The position numbers were made by a program, and so were the translations under genes. The notes below the pieces were generated by a model. That model was not told the DNA's origin. It searched no databases and saw only the letters and a program-made list of their open reading frames with translations. From NCBI RefSeq assembly GCF_007993655.1, contig NZ_CP029077.1, positions 614,744 to 678,743 on the forward strand: 64,000 nucleotides of DNA, in the 5' to 3' direction. This DNA is from Candidatus Deianiraea vastatrix (GTDB lineage: Bacteria; Pseudomonadota; Alphaproteobacteria; Rickettsiales; Deianiraeaceae). Shown piece after piece: positions 36,007-45,455 of the stretch. Within the stretch, counting starts at the first letter, position 1; each line of letters begins with the position of its first letter.

Positions 36007-39000
36007 TTACGAACCATTTTGAATTAGTGAATATTGTAAATCAAAAATCTCACATCCAAACAACGATATTTGCTCATTTTTCGTAATCGTTAAGTTAACA
36101 CCTTGATAATTATTATAAAACTTCACAACATCTCCATCTTCATTATAAATTTCAATATAAAAACTAGAATATTTCACATAATCTTGCCAAAAATCTATAT
36201 CTCTTATATTTCGTGCCTGCCAAGTTATCAAAATATCTCCATTTCCTTGCTTAAAAAAATCAGTATTTAAAGCAATTTTTGGAAAATTAGTTCTACTAAT
36301 ATTTATCCTAGTCGGCTTTGCATCGGTAATTTGTTGATTATTTGAAACCGCTAAAATGTCAATATCTTTGTATAAATAAGTCATTGGAACGGTAATTTTG
36401 CAAATATTTTCATCAATTAAAACAAAATTTAAACCAGATAAATTCTGCGAGATTTCTGTATCAAACATTCCACGATAAAATGTCGAAATTTCAACTATTT
36501 TATCAGATAAATACTGCACATTTGCAAAGCTAATAATTTCATTTCCAATAATTGCAATATTTTGCCCTCCAAGATTTCCTTCATCAATGCTAGTTAAAAT
36601 ATAGTCGTCGTTTAATACAATTTGTAATTTTGTTTGCCTGTCAATTAAATAAGCCTCTGGAATTTCCGTATTTTCAGGATTTTCAACAATTTTCCCAGTG
36701 CAAGATTGAGAAGTTTGCGTCTTTACAAAAGAATAATCACTTTGCGTCGAAAGTTTTTGATAAATATCGCATGATTTCCAATTTGCAAGCAAGCCATTAA
36801 TGCCGCAAAATAGAGTTATTTGAGAAAAATCTGTATTATCATCCGAGTAGGGTAAATTATACGCATAAACATCGGTATCTCCTGATATTTCAAGAGTGCG
36901 AGCTGTTTCGATTATGTCATTTTCAACTCTTTGAAGCGGCATTTCAAGATTTACACTTGTTGTCGTGAAATCTATGTAATTTTTACCCATGTTAAATGAT
37001 ATTTCTGTAATTTTTCGAAATGAATTATCAATTTCAATAACATCGCCAATATGTAAATTGCTATATTTCATAGGCAGGGAAATAATATAATCATCTTTTT
37101 GCGCTATAATATTTTGTAAAATCTTCCCAGCAATCATTTGTGCATTTGAAAAACTCATTGCAATTGGCACTTTTATCGTCATTTTTTGAGTATTATCATT
37201 TTGAACAATTGCCGTATTTATCTTAAAATCACTTGAGTCAATAAATAACATTTCAATTTTACTTGGAAGCAAAGCCTGGCTATTTATTGTTAAAAACTGG
37301 GCAATTTCTGTTTGATTTTTCGCTATTATATCAGATTTATCAACCAAAATTGGTAAAAGATTTGTATTTTTTGAAAATTTCAGCTTGCCATTTAAATGAA
37401 ATATGTTAAAATCATAGATTTCAGCGAACATTTTAAGTATGTTAAATGCAGTTGAACTTTGATTTAAAACAAAGCCATCAAAATATTCATCTAGGTTTTC
37501 AATTTCAAAATCCTTCTCATCCATGCCAATTTTTTCACAAAAATCCGATATAATATTTGTGATTTGATTAAAGGAAATCTTGCCATTTAGCCAATGCCCA
37601 TAACGCCAAGAGGCGTGATCTGACCAAAGATTGGAAAAGGCTGGAAAAAACGGATAAGGACGCGCATCGTATGCCCAAATAAATTTCTGCTCGATAAAAC
37701 TTTTACCACCCCAAAACTCTTCAAAGGCAAGAATCGCGGCGTTTTGCGCTTTAAAATCAACTATTCCTTGAGATAAATGCGGAAAACCGGAATCTTGACT
37801 ATCTGGGCTATAAAACACATTTGGCTCATTTGTGCAGCAATCAACGGATGGAAAGCCATATTCGCAAAACCAAATTTTCTTCATTTTTGGCTGCCATAAA
37901 GTTTTTTTTCCATCAGGATTTGTGTGAAAATTGTTCCAAAAATACTCAAGATTTTTCCATGCATACTGGGGTGAAAGTGGCTTTGGATTTAACTTATTTT
38001 CGCTATCTTCATAATAAAAATCATAACCCTCGCCGCTTTCATATCCATGTTTTAAAGCGGAAATATCATACACAGATTGACCGCTGTTTGTGCAAGGAAA
38101 ATAACAGTCAATACCAATTGCGTCAATTGCGCTATTTGCCCATAATTTATCCATGTTAAACCAGCCCGAGTCGCTATGATGATATTCGCTCCAGTCTGCT
38201 GCATATATAACCTTTACAGAACTTCCAAGAATAGATTTTACATCATTTGCCAAAAGACAAAGCTCGTCGACAGCTGGGAAATTGCCCTTTCCATCAGTAA
38301 TTTTTGTAATTCCAATTAATTCAGATCCAATTATAAAAGCATCGACTTTTCCCTTGACTAAATTTGCATAATGCATTATAAAATCACGATAACCGCGAGA
38401 TTTATGAAAAAAATTTGCGACATTTGAAATATTGCCTGTAATCTTCCCACGCCACGGCTTACCATCTGCATCGACCATTAAAAATGGGTAAAAACAAACC
38501 TTTACACCTTTGCTTTTAACATAGTCTATATAGCGTAAAATTGAGCCATCAGAAGGCGTTCCACCGTATCTCACACTTCCACTGGCATCCACGCCAACCA
38601 TTTGAGCGCTACTACGATTAAACCCGGCAACACCCCATTCATCAGGTGTTGTTTTTCCATTTTTATACTCAACTTTTGGCAATATTTCACATGACGCAAT
38701 ATCAAGACTTGATCCAAACCAAGAGCAAATTACGGATGCCCACTTTAAATTTGGGATCTCTTTTTGCATTTTTTCAAATGATGCAACTGCATCTGAATTT
38801 GATGTATTATTATTGTGATTAATGCTTGCACCTTTGGAATATCCAATAATCATGCCAAAATTGTTATACACAGCGTCCATTTTATATTGAATTTGCGTAT
38901 CGTATGCAAATTCGCCGCAGCCAGGTATTATGCAAACGCCAGAAATTACACTATTTGCTGTTTTTGACTCCTTGTTGCAAGTTACATCAAATGTAAAATT

Positions 39001-39567
39001 TGGCACACGGCCGTTATAGTCGTTTAAAGAAAAATTGTGAATTACAACATAACATAAATCACGAAAAGCTGGCGTATTTTCATCCCCTTCATAGCTTTGA
39101 ATGACAGAATTTGGCATTTGATCTTGCGTGCCTAAATACTGCATTAAATTAAGCTTTGTTTTATCAAGCAAAACCTCGTCTGCATATATGTTATCAATTG
39201 AATTTACAACACCTTTACAAATTGCAATAGCAAGAGAAATTGAGTAGTTCGTACTTGTTTGCCCACCTTGTGTATTCCCAAATTTATCTCTTTTGACAGC
39301 CGTTTGCGTTACCTCTTTTTTAATCCCAGATGTCCAAATAATATTTCCAGAAGTTCTGATTTTCCCGTATATCTCAGGAATTATACGCCCAAATGTTGAT
39401 GTTTGAAGCGTAACATCGCGAATTTCAAGGTTGTATTTATACTTTTCGCCATCACCATTTACAATCGAATCTACAATAGATGTAAGCTCTGGTGGAAAGC
39501 CAAATCCAAGACTGGTGCTAAGAGTTCCTGTAATTGACGCAACTGATGAATTTCCTGATATTGCCAT
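36007..39567 (-). CDS. Gene-transfer-agent tail/host-specificity protein with TIM-barrel domain
   Basis: 1186-residue protein matching the large baseplate protein (gp15, the TIM-barrel tail protein) of alphaproteobacterial gene transfer agents. After an N-terminal phage-tail-like domain (about 40-200) comes the glycosidase-like TIM barrel with FIIGSELIGITKI, VIYAADWSEYHH, AIDAIGIDCYFP and IWFCEYGFPSVD, followed by a phage-tail_3-type region (about 680-900) and C-terminal beta domains. The frame is intact. No other gene-transfer-agent gene is nearby; in Rickettsiales such genes are often dispersed. Whether it still makes particles cannot be judged from one gene. Confidence 0.88.
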   Translation of the reverse strand: MAISGNSSVASITGTLSTSLGFGFPPELTSIVDSIVNGDGEKYKYNLEIRDVTLQTSTFGRIIPEIYGKIRTSGNIIWTSGIKKEVTQTAVKRDKFGNTQGGQTSTNYSISLAIAICKGVVNSIDNIYADEVLLDKTKLNLMQYLGTQDQMPNSVIQSYEGDENTPAFRDLCYVVIHNFSLNDYNGRVPNFTFDVTCNKESKTANSVISGVCIIPGCGEFAYDTQIQYKMDAVYNNFGMIIGYSKGASINHNNNTSNSDAVASFEKMQKEIPNLKWASVICSWFGSSLDIASCEILPKVEYKNGKTTPDEWGVAGFNRSSAQMVGVDASGSVRYGGTPSDGSILRYIDYVKSKGVKVCFYPFLMVDADGKPWRGKITGNISNVANFFHKSRGYRDFIMHYANLVKGKVDAFIIGSELIGITKITDGKGNFPAVDELCLLANDVKSILGSSVKVIYAADWSEYHHSDSGWFNMDKLWANSAIDAIGIDCYFPCTNSGQSVYDISALKHGYESGEGYDFYYEDSENKLNPKPLSPQYAWKNLEYFWNNFHTNPDGKKTLWQPKMKKIWFCEYGFPSVDCCTNEPNVFYSPDSQDSGFPHLSQGIVDFKAQNAAILAFEEFWGGKSFIEQKFIWAYDARPYPFFPAFSNLWSDHASWRYGHWLNGKISFNQITNIISDFCEKIGMDEKDFEIENLDEYFDGFVLNQSSTAFNILKMFAEIYDFNIFHLNGKLKFSKNTNLLPILVDKSDIIAKNQTEIAQFLTINSQALLPSKIEMLFIDSSDFKINTAIVQNDNTQKMTIKVPIAMSFSNAQMIAGKILQNIIAQKDDYIISLPMKYSNLHIGDVIEIDNSFRKITEISFNMGKNYIDFTTTSVNLEMPLQRVENDIIETARTLEISGDTDVYAYNLPYSDDNTDFSQITLFCGINGLLANWKSCDIYQKLSTQSDYSFVKTQTSQSCTGKIVENPENTEIPEAYLIDRQTKLQIVLNDDYILTSIDEGNLGGQNIAIIGNEIISFANVQYLSDKIVEISTFYRGMFDTEISQNLSGLNFVLIDENICKITVPMTYLYKDIDILAVSNNQQITDAKPTRINISRTNFPKIALNTDFFKQGNGDILITWQARNIRDIDFWQDYVKYSSFYIEIYNEDGDVVKFYNNYQGVNLTITKNEQISLFGCEIFDLQYSLIQNGS

Positions 39568-39740
39568 GTAAAAAATAAATTTTCTACACGCAATATCGTT
39601 TATTTTTTTTCTGGAAGCAAAAATAGTAAAATATCAAGCAAATTTACACCATGCTGTAACATAAATTTCATTCAAAAACTCAATATTAAAAAATCTATTG
39701 TCTACATAGTAAATTTAAAAAATGATTTGATTATTTTTTC

Positions 39741-39768
39741 TTGCAAATAATATATCTTGTTTTAACCT
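39741..39768 (+). promoter_or_regulatory. Predicted promoter of ppa-lptD-tsaD
   Basis: CTTGCAA (TTGCAA 39741-39746), 16-base spacer, TAACCT (39763-39768). Start near 39775 supports ATG 39792 for ppa and excludes the TTG at 39741. Confidence 0.4.
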
Positions 39769-39791
39769 CGGTATTAATTAATGTTTTTGAT

Positions 39792-40313
39792 ATGTTCTTA
39801 GATAAAATTAAAGCTGGAGAAAAAGTTCCAGACGAAGTAAATGTAATTATCGAAGTTGCAGCCGGCTCTGCGCCAGTGAAATACGAATTTGATAAAGATT
39901 CTGGTGCTATTTTTGTTGACAGATTTATTCAAACTCCAATGTTTTACCCTGCAAATTATGGCTTTATTCCTCACACTTTGGCAGATGATGGCGACCCAGT
40001 TGATGTTATGGTTATAACTCGCTATCCACTTGCAGTCGGCTGCGTCATTCCCGTTCGCCCAATTGGACTTTTATACATGGAAGACGAAAGCGGTAAGGAT
40101 GAAAAAATCATCGCAGTTCCTAAAGCCAAGTCTGATCCATACTACAAAGATATAAACGAGCTTGCCGACCTTCCTGAAACTTTTGTAAATCAAATTAAGC
40201 ATTTTTTTGAAAGATATAAAGACCTAGACGCAGGTAAATGGGTTAAAATTTCTGGCTTTGGAACAAGTAAAGATGCAAAGGAAATAATTTCAAAATTCAT
40301 TTTAAATAAATAA
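39792..40313 (+). CDS. ppa: Inorganic pyrophosphatase (family I)
   Basis: Hydrolyses pyrophosphate, pulling biosynthetic reactions forward. 173 residues from ATG 39792. Conserved active-site stretches: VNVIIEVAAGS, KYEFDKDSGAIFVDR, YPANYGFIPHTLADDGDPVDVMV with the Asp cluster (read here as GDPVDVM), and KIIAVPKAKSDP. A longer frame from TTG 39741 adds a hydrophobic stretch that the family lacks. The stop lies 14 bases before lptD, so ppa, lptD and tsaD appear to be one transcript. Confidence 0.95.
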   Translation: MFLDKIKAGEKVPDEVNVIIEVAAGSAPVKYEFDKDSGAIFVDRFIQTPMFYPANYGFIPHTLADDGDPVDVMVITRYPLAVGCVIPVRPIGLLYMEDESGKDEKIIAVPKAKSDPYYKDINELADLPETFVNQIKHFFERYKDLDAGKWVKISGFGTSKDAKEIISKFILNK

Positions 40314-40327
40314 TTTTGTAAGTTTTA

Positions 40328-42880
40328 ATGCGGATATTTACGGCTTTATTTGCGATTGCTTTCTCTTTCGTCATGCCCAAATATTCGCATGCTTTTTTAC
40401 AACCAACGCCGCGAAAAGAAAAAGTGAAAAAAGACGATATATCACTTTCCCTGCTTGATGGAAAGCAAATGTTGCTTTTTGCAAACTCGCTATCATCAAC
40501 AGATGGCGATAATATCGAATCTCAAGGCAATGTTTTCGGTGTCACAAACTTCGGAATTTTTTCATCCGACAAGCTTCATGCTCGAAAATCTAAAAGCATT
40601 TTTCAAATTCAAGATAATGTCAGAATGAGAACAAATGACGGCATTGTACTTTATGCAAAGCAATTTGAAAAAGATGGCGATGTAATCAATATAAATGAAT
40701 CACAGGCATTTCTTTACGATAATAGTACAATTTTATCCAAAAAAATCAATAAAATATCAGATTCTATATACGAAATAGATAATATGACATTCTCAGCCTG
40801 TGAATTAAATGGATCGTATGAAGTTGAAGATGAAAGACTTAGATGTTCAAAAGACTATAAAGATAGCCAAAATATCTTATCACCGGTAAATCTAAATACA
40901 ATTCAAAATGATAATACATACGAAAATGTAAAAAAACAATACGACCTACTGCCGTGGAGCATTACTGCAGATAAAGTAAGGCTTGATACCGATACACAAT
41001 ACATGACGGCTAAAAATTTAAAAGTGAATGTTTTTTCAATGCCAGTATTTAAAATTAACCAATATACTCAGAAAATTGACGGCAGTGCACGCTCTGGATT
41101 TCTCCCACCTAGCTTGGTATTTCTTGGATCTCGCCAAATTGGACTTAGCATTCCATATTATCTGAGATTAAAAAATAATATAGATTTAAAACTTACACCA
41201 ACCTTTTATCAAAATTTAAATGGAATAACTGGTAAAGAACTCCCCGCCGGCTCAACATCAACAATGGATGCACAAAGACTTCGTGCAAATACGCTTGATA
41301 TACAATATAGACATTTGTTTTACGAAGAAGATGAAGAAAATAATATCGAAGAAGGTAAATTAACAATCGATACACTGGTTACAGATAAAACAGGTCTAAT
41401 TTCATCAACAACAAGACAATATGAAAAAGACATAAACAACAATATTCTATATGGCAATAGATGGCATATAGACTCAGAGCTGAAGCTTGGCATTACAAAT
41501 AATACATACATTAAAGGTGAACTAAAAAAATCATCAGATCCAAATATACTACCAATTTATAGATTAAAATATGATTTTTACGCAAGAAATTACCTTGGTA
41601 TATACAATTCGACAAAAGATTATCACAATGTTGCAGAAATAATACGATTTGATCCACTTCTAATCTACACGCCAAGTGCAACAAGACCAATAGTAATGCC
41701 ACATTTACGATCTGTCTTTGAAAAACAAATTGACAATATCATAGGCGGCAGAGTGCTTATAGATCAAAGATATGTAGACCTAAAGCGTACATCTGGCTAT
41801 AGTAGCAAAATTTACAATGCCGAACTTGGATATACAATTCCAATAAGAACTCAAAATGGTGCTTATTTTAATCTTTTTGCAAGCTCAAAATTTGACCATC
41901 AACGCAGCACATTTAAAGACTACTCATCACCAAATGACGGCTATATATCAAGCTTTTCCAATACCCAAAATGTAAATATATACAACATGCAAGAAAGTAG
42001 AATGATATACAACCCAATGCTTAACGCGCAAACATCTAATTTTTCTCAAAATCGTAAATACTACAATCTAAACCTCGATTTCTCAAAACCATTCTTCACT
42101 GGACTTGGTAACCTTGGACAATTTATTATCGAACCTCGTGTTAAATACAAGCAATCTCCATATATGAACACAGCATCTATGATTTTAGAAGATAGCCTTG
42201 GAACGCAGCTTCAATACACAAATCTCTTTGCAAGCAATCTAAGTGATGGATATGGTATTATAGATAGCGGTAAAAGATTATCATACGGCGTTGACGCATA
42301 TACAAGATTTGGCAAAACTGACATAAATGCATTGATTAGCGCCGGCGTTGTAAATTACATTGGTAGACCAAATGAATTTTATTACGAATATAATGGCGGA
42401 TTAACTCGCAATATGTCAGATTATGTTGGTGTTGTAAAAATATATAATAAATTTTTCTCACTAACCCATGATTACAGGGTAAATTCTAGAAACGACTTCA
42501 CATTAATATCTGGCATTGCAAGACCAAGATTTCAAAATACAACAATATCAATAACAAAACTTGGCGGCTTTGACGCAAGTATGTCTTATAATAAATCCTC
42601 TCTTATGCCATACGGAACTTTGGGCACAATGACAGCTATTTCACCACAAATAAGCTATACCTTTAAAAATAATTTGTCAATAGGTCTACGAGGCATTAGA
42701 TTGATAAACTCGCAAGATGGATTAAATAATACAGACATGTGGCTATCGCAAAGTCTTTCAATCTTAAAACAAACAAACTGTATAACGTACGGATTACTTT
42801 ACACCCAAATGAATTACAATATTCCAGGTGTATCAACAAGACCTGTTGTTAAATTTAGTTACGCTATTACCGGTATATGA
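40328..42880 (+). CDS. lptD: LPS-assembly outer-membrane protein LptD
   Basis: Outer-membrane barrel that with LptE inserts lipopolysaccharide into the outer leaflet. 850 residues: signal peptide (MRIFTALFAIAFSFVMPKYSHA), an OstA/LptA-like beta-jellyroll at about 45-190 (NSLSSTDGDNIESQGNVFG and SKSIFQIQDNVRMRTNDG, given in part), then a long alternating beta-barrel region with SGFLPPSLVFLG near 255 and an aromatic C-terminal strand. Four Cys residues are present (about 159, 170, and near the C-terminus), suitable for disulfides. Its presence with lpxK and kdsD supports real lipopolysaccharide export. It overlaps tsaD by four bases (ATGA). Confidence 0.88.
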   Translation: MRIFTALFAIAFSFVMPKYSHAFLQPTPRKEKVKKDDISLSLLDGKQMLLFANSLSSTDGDNIESQGNVFGVTNFGIFSSDKLHARKSKSIFQIQDNVRMRTNDGIVLYAKQFEKDGDVININESQAFLYDNSTILSKKINKISDSIYEIDNMTFSACELNGSYEVEDERLRCSKDYKDSQNILSPVNLNTIQNDNTYENVKKQYDLLPWSITADKVRLDTDTQYMTAKNLKVNVFSMPVFKINQYTQKIDGSARSGFLPPSLVFLGSRQIGLSIPYYLRLKNNIDLKLTPTFYQNLNGITGKELPAGSTSTMDAQRLRANTLDIQYRHLFYEEDEENNIEEGKLTIDTLVTDKTGLISSTTRQYEKDINNNILYGNRWHIDSELKLGITNNTYIKGELKKSSDPNILPIYRLKYDFYARNYLGIYNSTKDYHNVAEIIRFDPLLIYTPSATRPIVMPHLRSVFEKQIDNIIGGRVLIDQRYVDLKRTSGYSSKIYNAELGYTIPIRTQNGAYFNLFASSKFDHQRSTFKDYSSPNDGYISSFSNTQNVNIYNMQESRMIYNPMLNAQTSNFSQNRKYYNLNLDFSKPFFTGLGNLGQFIIEPRVKYKQSPYMNTASMILEDSLGTQLQYTNLFASNLSDGYGIIDSGKRLSYGVDAYTRFGKTDINALISAGVVNYIGRPNEFYYEYNGGLTRNMSDYVGVVKIYNKFFSLTHDYRVNSRNDFTLISGIARPRFQNTTISITKLGGFDASMSYNKSSLMPYGTLGTMTAISPQISYTFKNNLSIGLRGIRLINSQDGLNNTDMWLSQSLSILKQTNCITYGLLYTQMNYNIPGVSTRPVVKFSYAITGI

Positions 42881-43905
42881 TTTCTCCACTTATTCTTGCA
42901 ATTGAATCCTCATGCGATGATAGCTGTATTTCGGTTGTTTCAAGTGATTTTGAGATAATTTACGAAAAAAGCATAAGCCAAATCGATGTGCATAAAAATT
43001 ATGGTGGCGTTGTTCCTGAGCTTGCGTCAAGATGTCATCTTGAATATTTGCAAATGATTTTACAAGACCTTGAAAAAAACATAAAAATCTCCGATATAAA
43101 CGCAGTTTGTGCAACATTTGCCCCAGGTTTAATAGGCGGACTATTAACTGGCATAATGATTGCAAAAGGCATTTGCCATGCCAGTGGTATAAAATTTATA
43201 CCAATTCATCACCTTGAAGGACACCTTGAAAGCGTCAACATCGGCAAGACATCACATGTAAAATATCCAAACCTAACCCTGCTTGTATCTGGCGGGCATT
43301 GCCAGTTCGTTTTGTCAGAAAGCTTCGGTAAATACAGGGTTTTGGGAAAGACGATAGACGATTCAGTTGGAGAGGCGTTTGATAAAAGTGCAAAAATGCT
43401 AGGGCTTTCCTATCCGGGCGGTCCAATTATTGAAAAACTTGCTCAAAACGGTCGAAATATAGCGGAAATTGGCAAACCAATGAGCGATAATAGCCTTAAT
43501 TTTTCATTTTCAGGCTTTAAAACCAATGTGCTAAACTATATCCAGAAAAATCCCGAGACACTTGCAAATAGTCAGCATTTATCAGATGTTTGCTTTACCG
43601 TGCAAGACAGAATTTGCGCAAATCTTGAGCTTAAAACTCAGCTTGCAATTGACGAAGTGAAAAAAATATGCCCAGAAATTAAAGATTTTACAATGTGCGG
43701 CGGCGTTTCGGCAAATCGCAAAATTATATCAAAAATGCAGGATTTATGTAGTAAAAACAATCTCACTCTTCACTTTCCAAGTTTAAAATATGCAACAGAT
43801 AATGCAACAATGATAGCTTTTGCCGGCGTAAAAAGATATAATCTTGGAGTGTTTCAGGGCCTTGACATTTCGCCAAAAAGCAGAATATCAATTGAAAATA
43901 TATAA
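42877..43905 (+). CDS. tsaD: tRNA N6-adenosine threonylcarbamoyltransferase TsaD
   Basis: Transfers threonylcarbamoyl to A37 of ANN-reading tRNAs, with TsaB and TsaE. 342 residues, family length. Signatures: LAIESSCDDSCISVV, GGVVPELASRCH, FAPGLIGGLLTG, the metal-binding HHLEGH, LLVSGGHCQFV, DDSVGEAFDKSAK and GGPIIEKLA, FSFSGFKT, and MCGGVSANRKI. The usual Ala-Arg-Ala-His is Ser-Arg-Cys-His here. The ATG overlaps the lptD stop (ATGA), which implies translational coupling. Confidence 0.96.
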   Translation: MISPLILAIESSCDDSCISVVSSDFEIIYEKSISQIDVHKNYGGVVPELASRCHLEYLQMILQDLEKNIKISDINAVCATFAPGLIGGLLTGIMIAKGICHASGIKFIPIHHLEGHLESVNIGKTSHVKYPNLTLLVSGGHCQFVLSESFGKYRVLGKTIDDSVGEAFDKSAKMLGLSYPGGPIIEKLAQNGRNIAEIGKPMSDNSLNFSFSGFKTNVLNYIQKNPETLANSQHLSDVCFTVQDRICANLELKTQLAIDEVKKICPEIKDFTMCGGVSANRKIISKMQDLCSKNNLTLHFPSLKYATDNATMIAFAGVKRYNLGVFQGLDISPKSRISIENI

Positions 43906-43907
43906 AA

Positions 43908-44477
43908 TCAAACTTCTATACTAGCATAAATTTCAGATATCTTGTCACTTTTGCAAAAATCCTCAAAATTCTGAGATAAAGTGTCCCTTTCCGATGTAAT
44001 TTCGTTCTCCACTTTCCAGTCTATACCACATGTTTTCGGATTTACACTATACTCCCCAGCTTTACTATAAACCCCAGTCGTTTTATACAAAACCATCGCA
44101 TCCGCGCCGGATGTTACGGAAAATCCATGTAAAAAACCATGCGGAATAAGTAATGCGTTATTTTTTTCCATCGAAAGATGGATTCCAAAATACTTACCAA
44201 AGGTTGGAGAATTTTTTCTTATATCCAAAGCTACATCGTATATTTCTCCGGAAATGCAACGCACGAATTTAGTTTGATTTGGTAAAATTTGCCCATGCAT
44301 TCCACGAATAACACCAGATTTTGAAACCGAAATGTTGTCTTGAACAAATGTTAAATTTATCCCATTTTGTGCAAAAGTATTAATATTATAGCTTTCCATA
44401 AAAAAGCCTCTTTCGTCGGGAAATTTGTTAAATTCACAAACTAAAAGACCTTCAAAGTCAGTTTTAATGCATTTCAT
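43908..44477 (-). CDS. rfbC: dTDP-4-dehydrorhamnose 3,5-epimerase family protein
   Basis: RmlC/RfbC cupin (189 aa) that epimerises dTDP-4-keto-6-deoxyglucose towards dTDP-rhamnose for surface glycans. Family motifs: DERGFFMESY, VQDNISVSKSGVIRGMHGQ with the catalytic His, GEIYDVALDIRKNSPTFGKY (given as IYDVALDIRKNSPTF), IPHGFLHGFSV and LYKTTGVY. I choose ATG 44477 because GGAGGTGATT, a near-perfect Shine-Dalgarno sequence, lies 10 bases before it inside the end of hslV; a TTG 12 bases earlier is rejected. rfbA, B and D are not in the window, so another sugar pathway is possible. Confidence 0.88.
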   Translation of the reverse strand: MKCIKTDFEGLLVCEFNKFPDERGFFMESYNINTFAQNGINLTFVQDNISVSKSGVIRGMHGQILPNQTKFVRCISGEIYDVALDIRKNSPTFGKYFGIHLSMEKNNALLIPHGFLHGFSVTSGADAMVLYKTTGVYSKAGEYSVNPKTCGIDWKVENEITSERDTLSQNFEDFCKSDKISEIYASIEV

Positions 44478-44481
44478 ACCA

Positions 44482-45030
44482 CTATTCAATCACCTCCGAG
44501 CTAATGTTGTTATTTGTATATACACAGATTTGACCTGCGATTTCAAGACTTTTTCTTGCTATCTCTAAGGCGTTTAATTTTGAATCCGTTTGAAGCAAAG
44601 CAAGCGCCGCAGAATATGCAAAATTTCCACCAGATCCAATTGCTACAACGTCATTTTCCGGCTCAACAACGTCACCATTTCCAGCAACAATAAACATACT
44701 ATCCTTATCAGCTACAATCATCATTGCATCAAGTTCGCGCAAAACCTTGTCTCCACGCCAGTTTTTTGAAAGCTCAACACAAGATTGTAACAATTTTCCA
44801 TCGTGTTTTTCAAGCTCAGCTTCAAGTTTTGAAACAAGTGTAATTCCATCTGTCGCACCGCCGGCAAAACCAACTAAAACCTTCCCATCACGCAATTTTC
44901 TGAGCTTTTTTGCATTATTTTTCATGATTACAGACTTTCCAAAAGTAACCTGTCCATCGCCTGCAATGGCAGTCATTTTCCCCTTTCTAACACAACAAAT
45001 AGTTGTTGCACAAATGTCTTTAGCGCTCAT
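44482..45030 (-). CDS. hslV: ATP-dependent protease subunit HslV
   Basis: Proteasome-like peptidase of the HslUV complex. 182 residues; the nucleophile Thr follows a short propeptide (MSAKDICA, then TTICCV). Other signatures are [22 protein letters not shown] (as [14 protein letters not shown]), [27 protein letters not shown], and [14 protein letters not shown]. The ATPase partner hslU usually follows directly; here rfbC does, with its Shine-Dalgarno sequence embedded in the last hslV codons. A predicted promoter lies just upstream. Confidence 0.94.
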   Translation of the reverse strand: MSAKDICATTICCVRKGKMTAIAGDGQVTFGKSVIMKNNAKKLRKLRDGKVLVGFAGGATDGITLVSKLEAELEKHDGKLLQSCVELSKNWRGDKVLRELDAMMIVADKDSMFIVAGNGDVVEPENDVVAIGSGGNFAYSAALALLQTDSKLNALEIARKSLEIAGQICVYTNNNISSEVIE

Positions 45031-45048
45031 AAAATATCACTTTTTTTA

Positions 45049-45076
45049 ATTAAAACACCATTTTTATTATATGCAA
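45049..45076 (-). promoter_or_regulatory. Predicted promoter of hslV-rfbC
   Basis: Minus-strand CTTGCAT (TTGCAT 45076-45071), 16-base spacer, TTTAAT (45054-45049), about 19 bases before the hslV ATG. Confidence 0.4.
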
Positions 45077-45102
45077 GTTTTTTGTTTTATATCATTAAAA
45101 AT

Positions 45103-45447
45103 CTACTCTTTGGAATCTGAATTATCATCTTTGTTTTTCAAAAATTGATATCCATACATTCTCGATGCAGACTCCGATATTGCATTTGTACCTATAGGTG
45201 ATGTAATGTATGTTATAATTATAATAAAAAGGATTTTAAAAAAAGCATCATAATTGCCTCGTGTAATAAAAATTATACCACAACCAAGTATTATCAATGG
45301 CATTCCAGCTAAATCTGCAACTCCACCAACATGCATCATCTTAAATGGATCGCGAAATTTCACAAATCCAGCAATCGAACTAAGAACAAAAAGACAGCCA
45401 AGCCCAATTAAAATGTTACCCAAAATATATATAAAACTTATAACCAT
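45103..45447 (-). CDS. MnhG/PhaG-like subunit of a cation/proton antiporter
   Basis: 114 residues, three hydrophobic segments, with the MnhG pattern: LFVLSSIAGFVKFRDPFKMMHVGG, seen as the conserved FRDPFKMMH segment, then DLAGMPLIILGCGII and a final helix ending YITSPIGTNAISESA. MnhG is the small G subunit of multi-subunit Na+/H+ (Mrp) antiporters. Subunits A-F are not in the window; in Rickettsiales such subunits may be scattered, so they may lie elsewhere. Eight bases downstream of the MetW-like gene, so probably in the same transcript as the glutamate dehydrogenase. Confidence 0.75.
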   Translation of the reverse strand: MVISFIYILGNILIGLGCLFVLSSIAGFVKFRDPFKMMHVGGVADLAGMPLIILGCGIIFITRGNYDAFFKILFIIIITYITSPIGTNAISESASRMYGYQFLKNKDDNSDSKE

Positions 45448-45455
45448 AAAATAAA

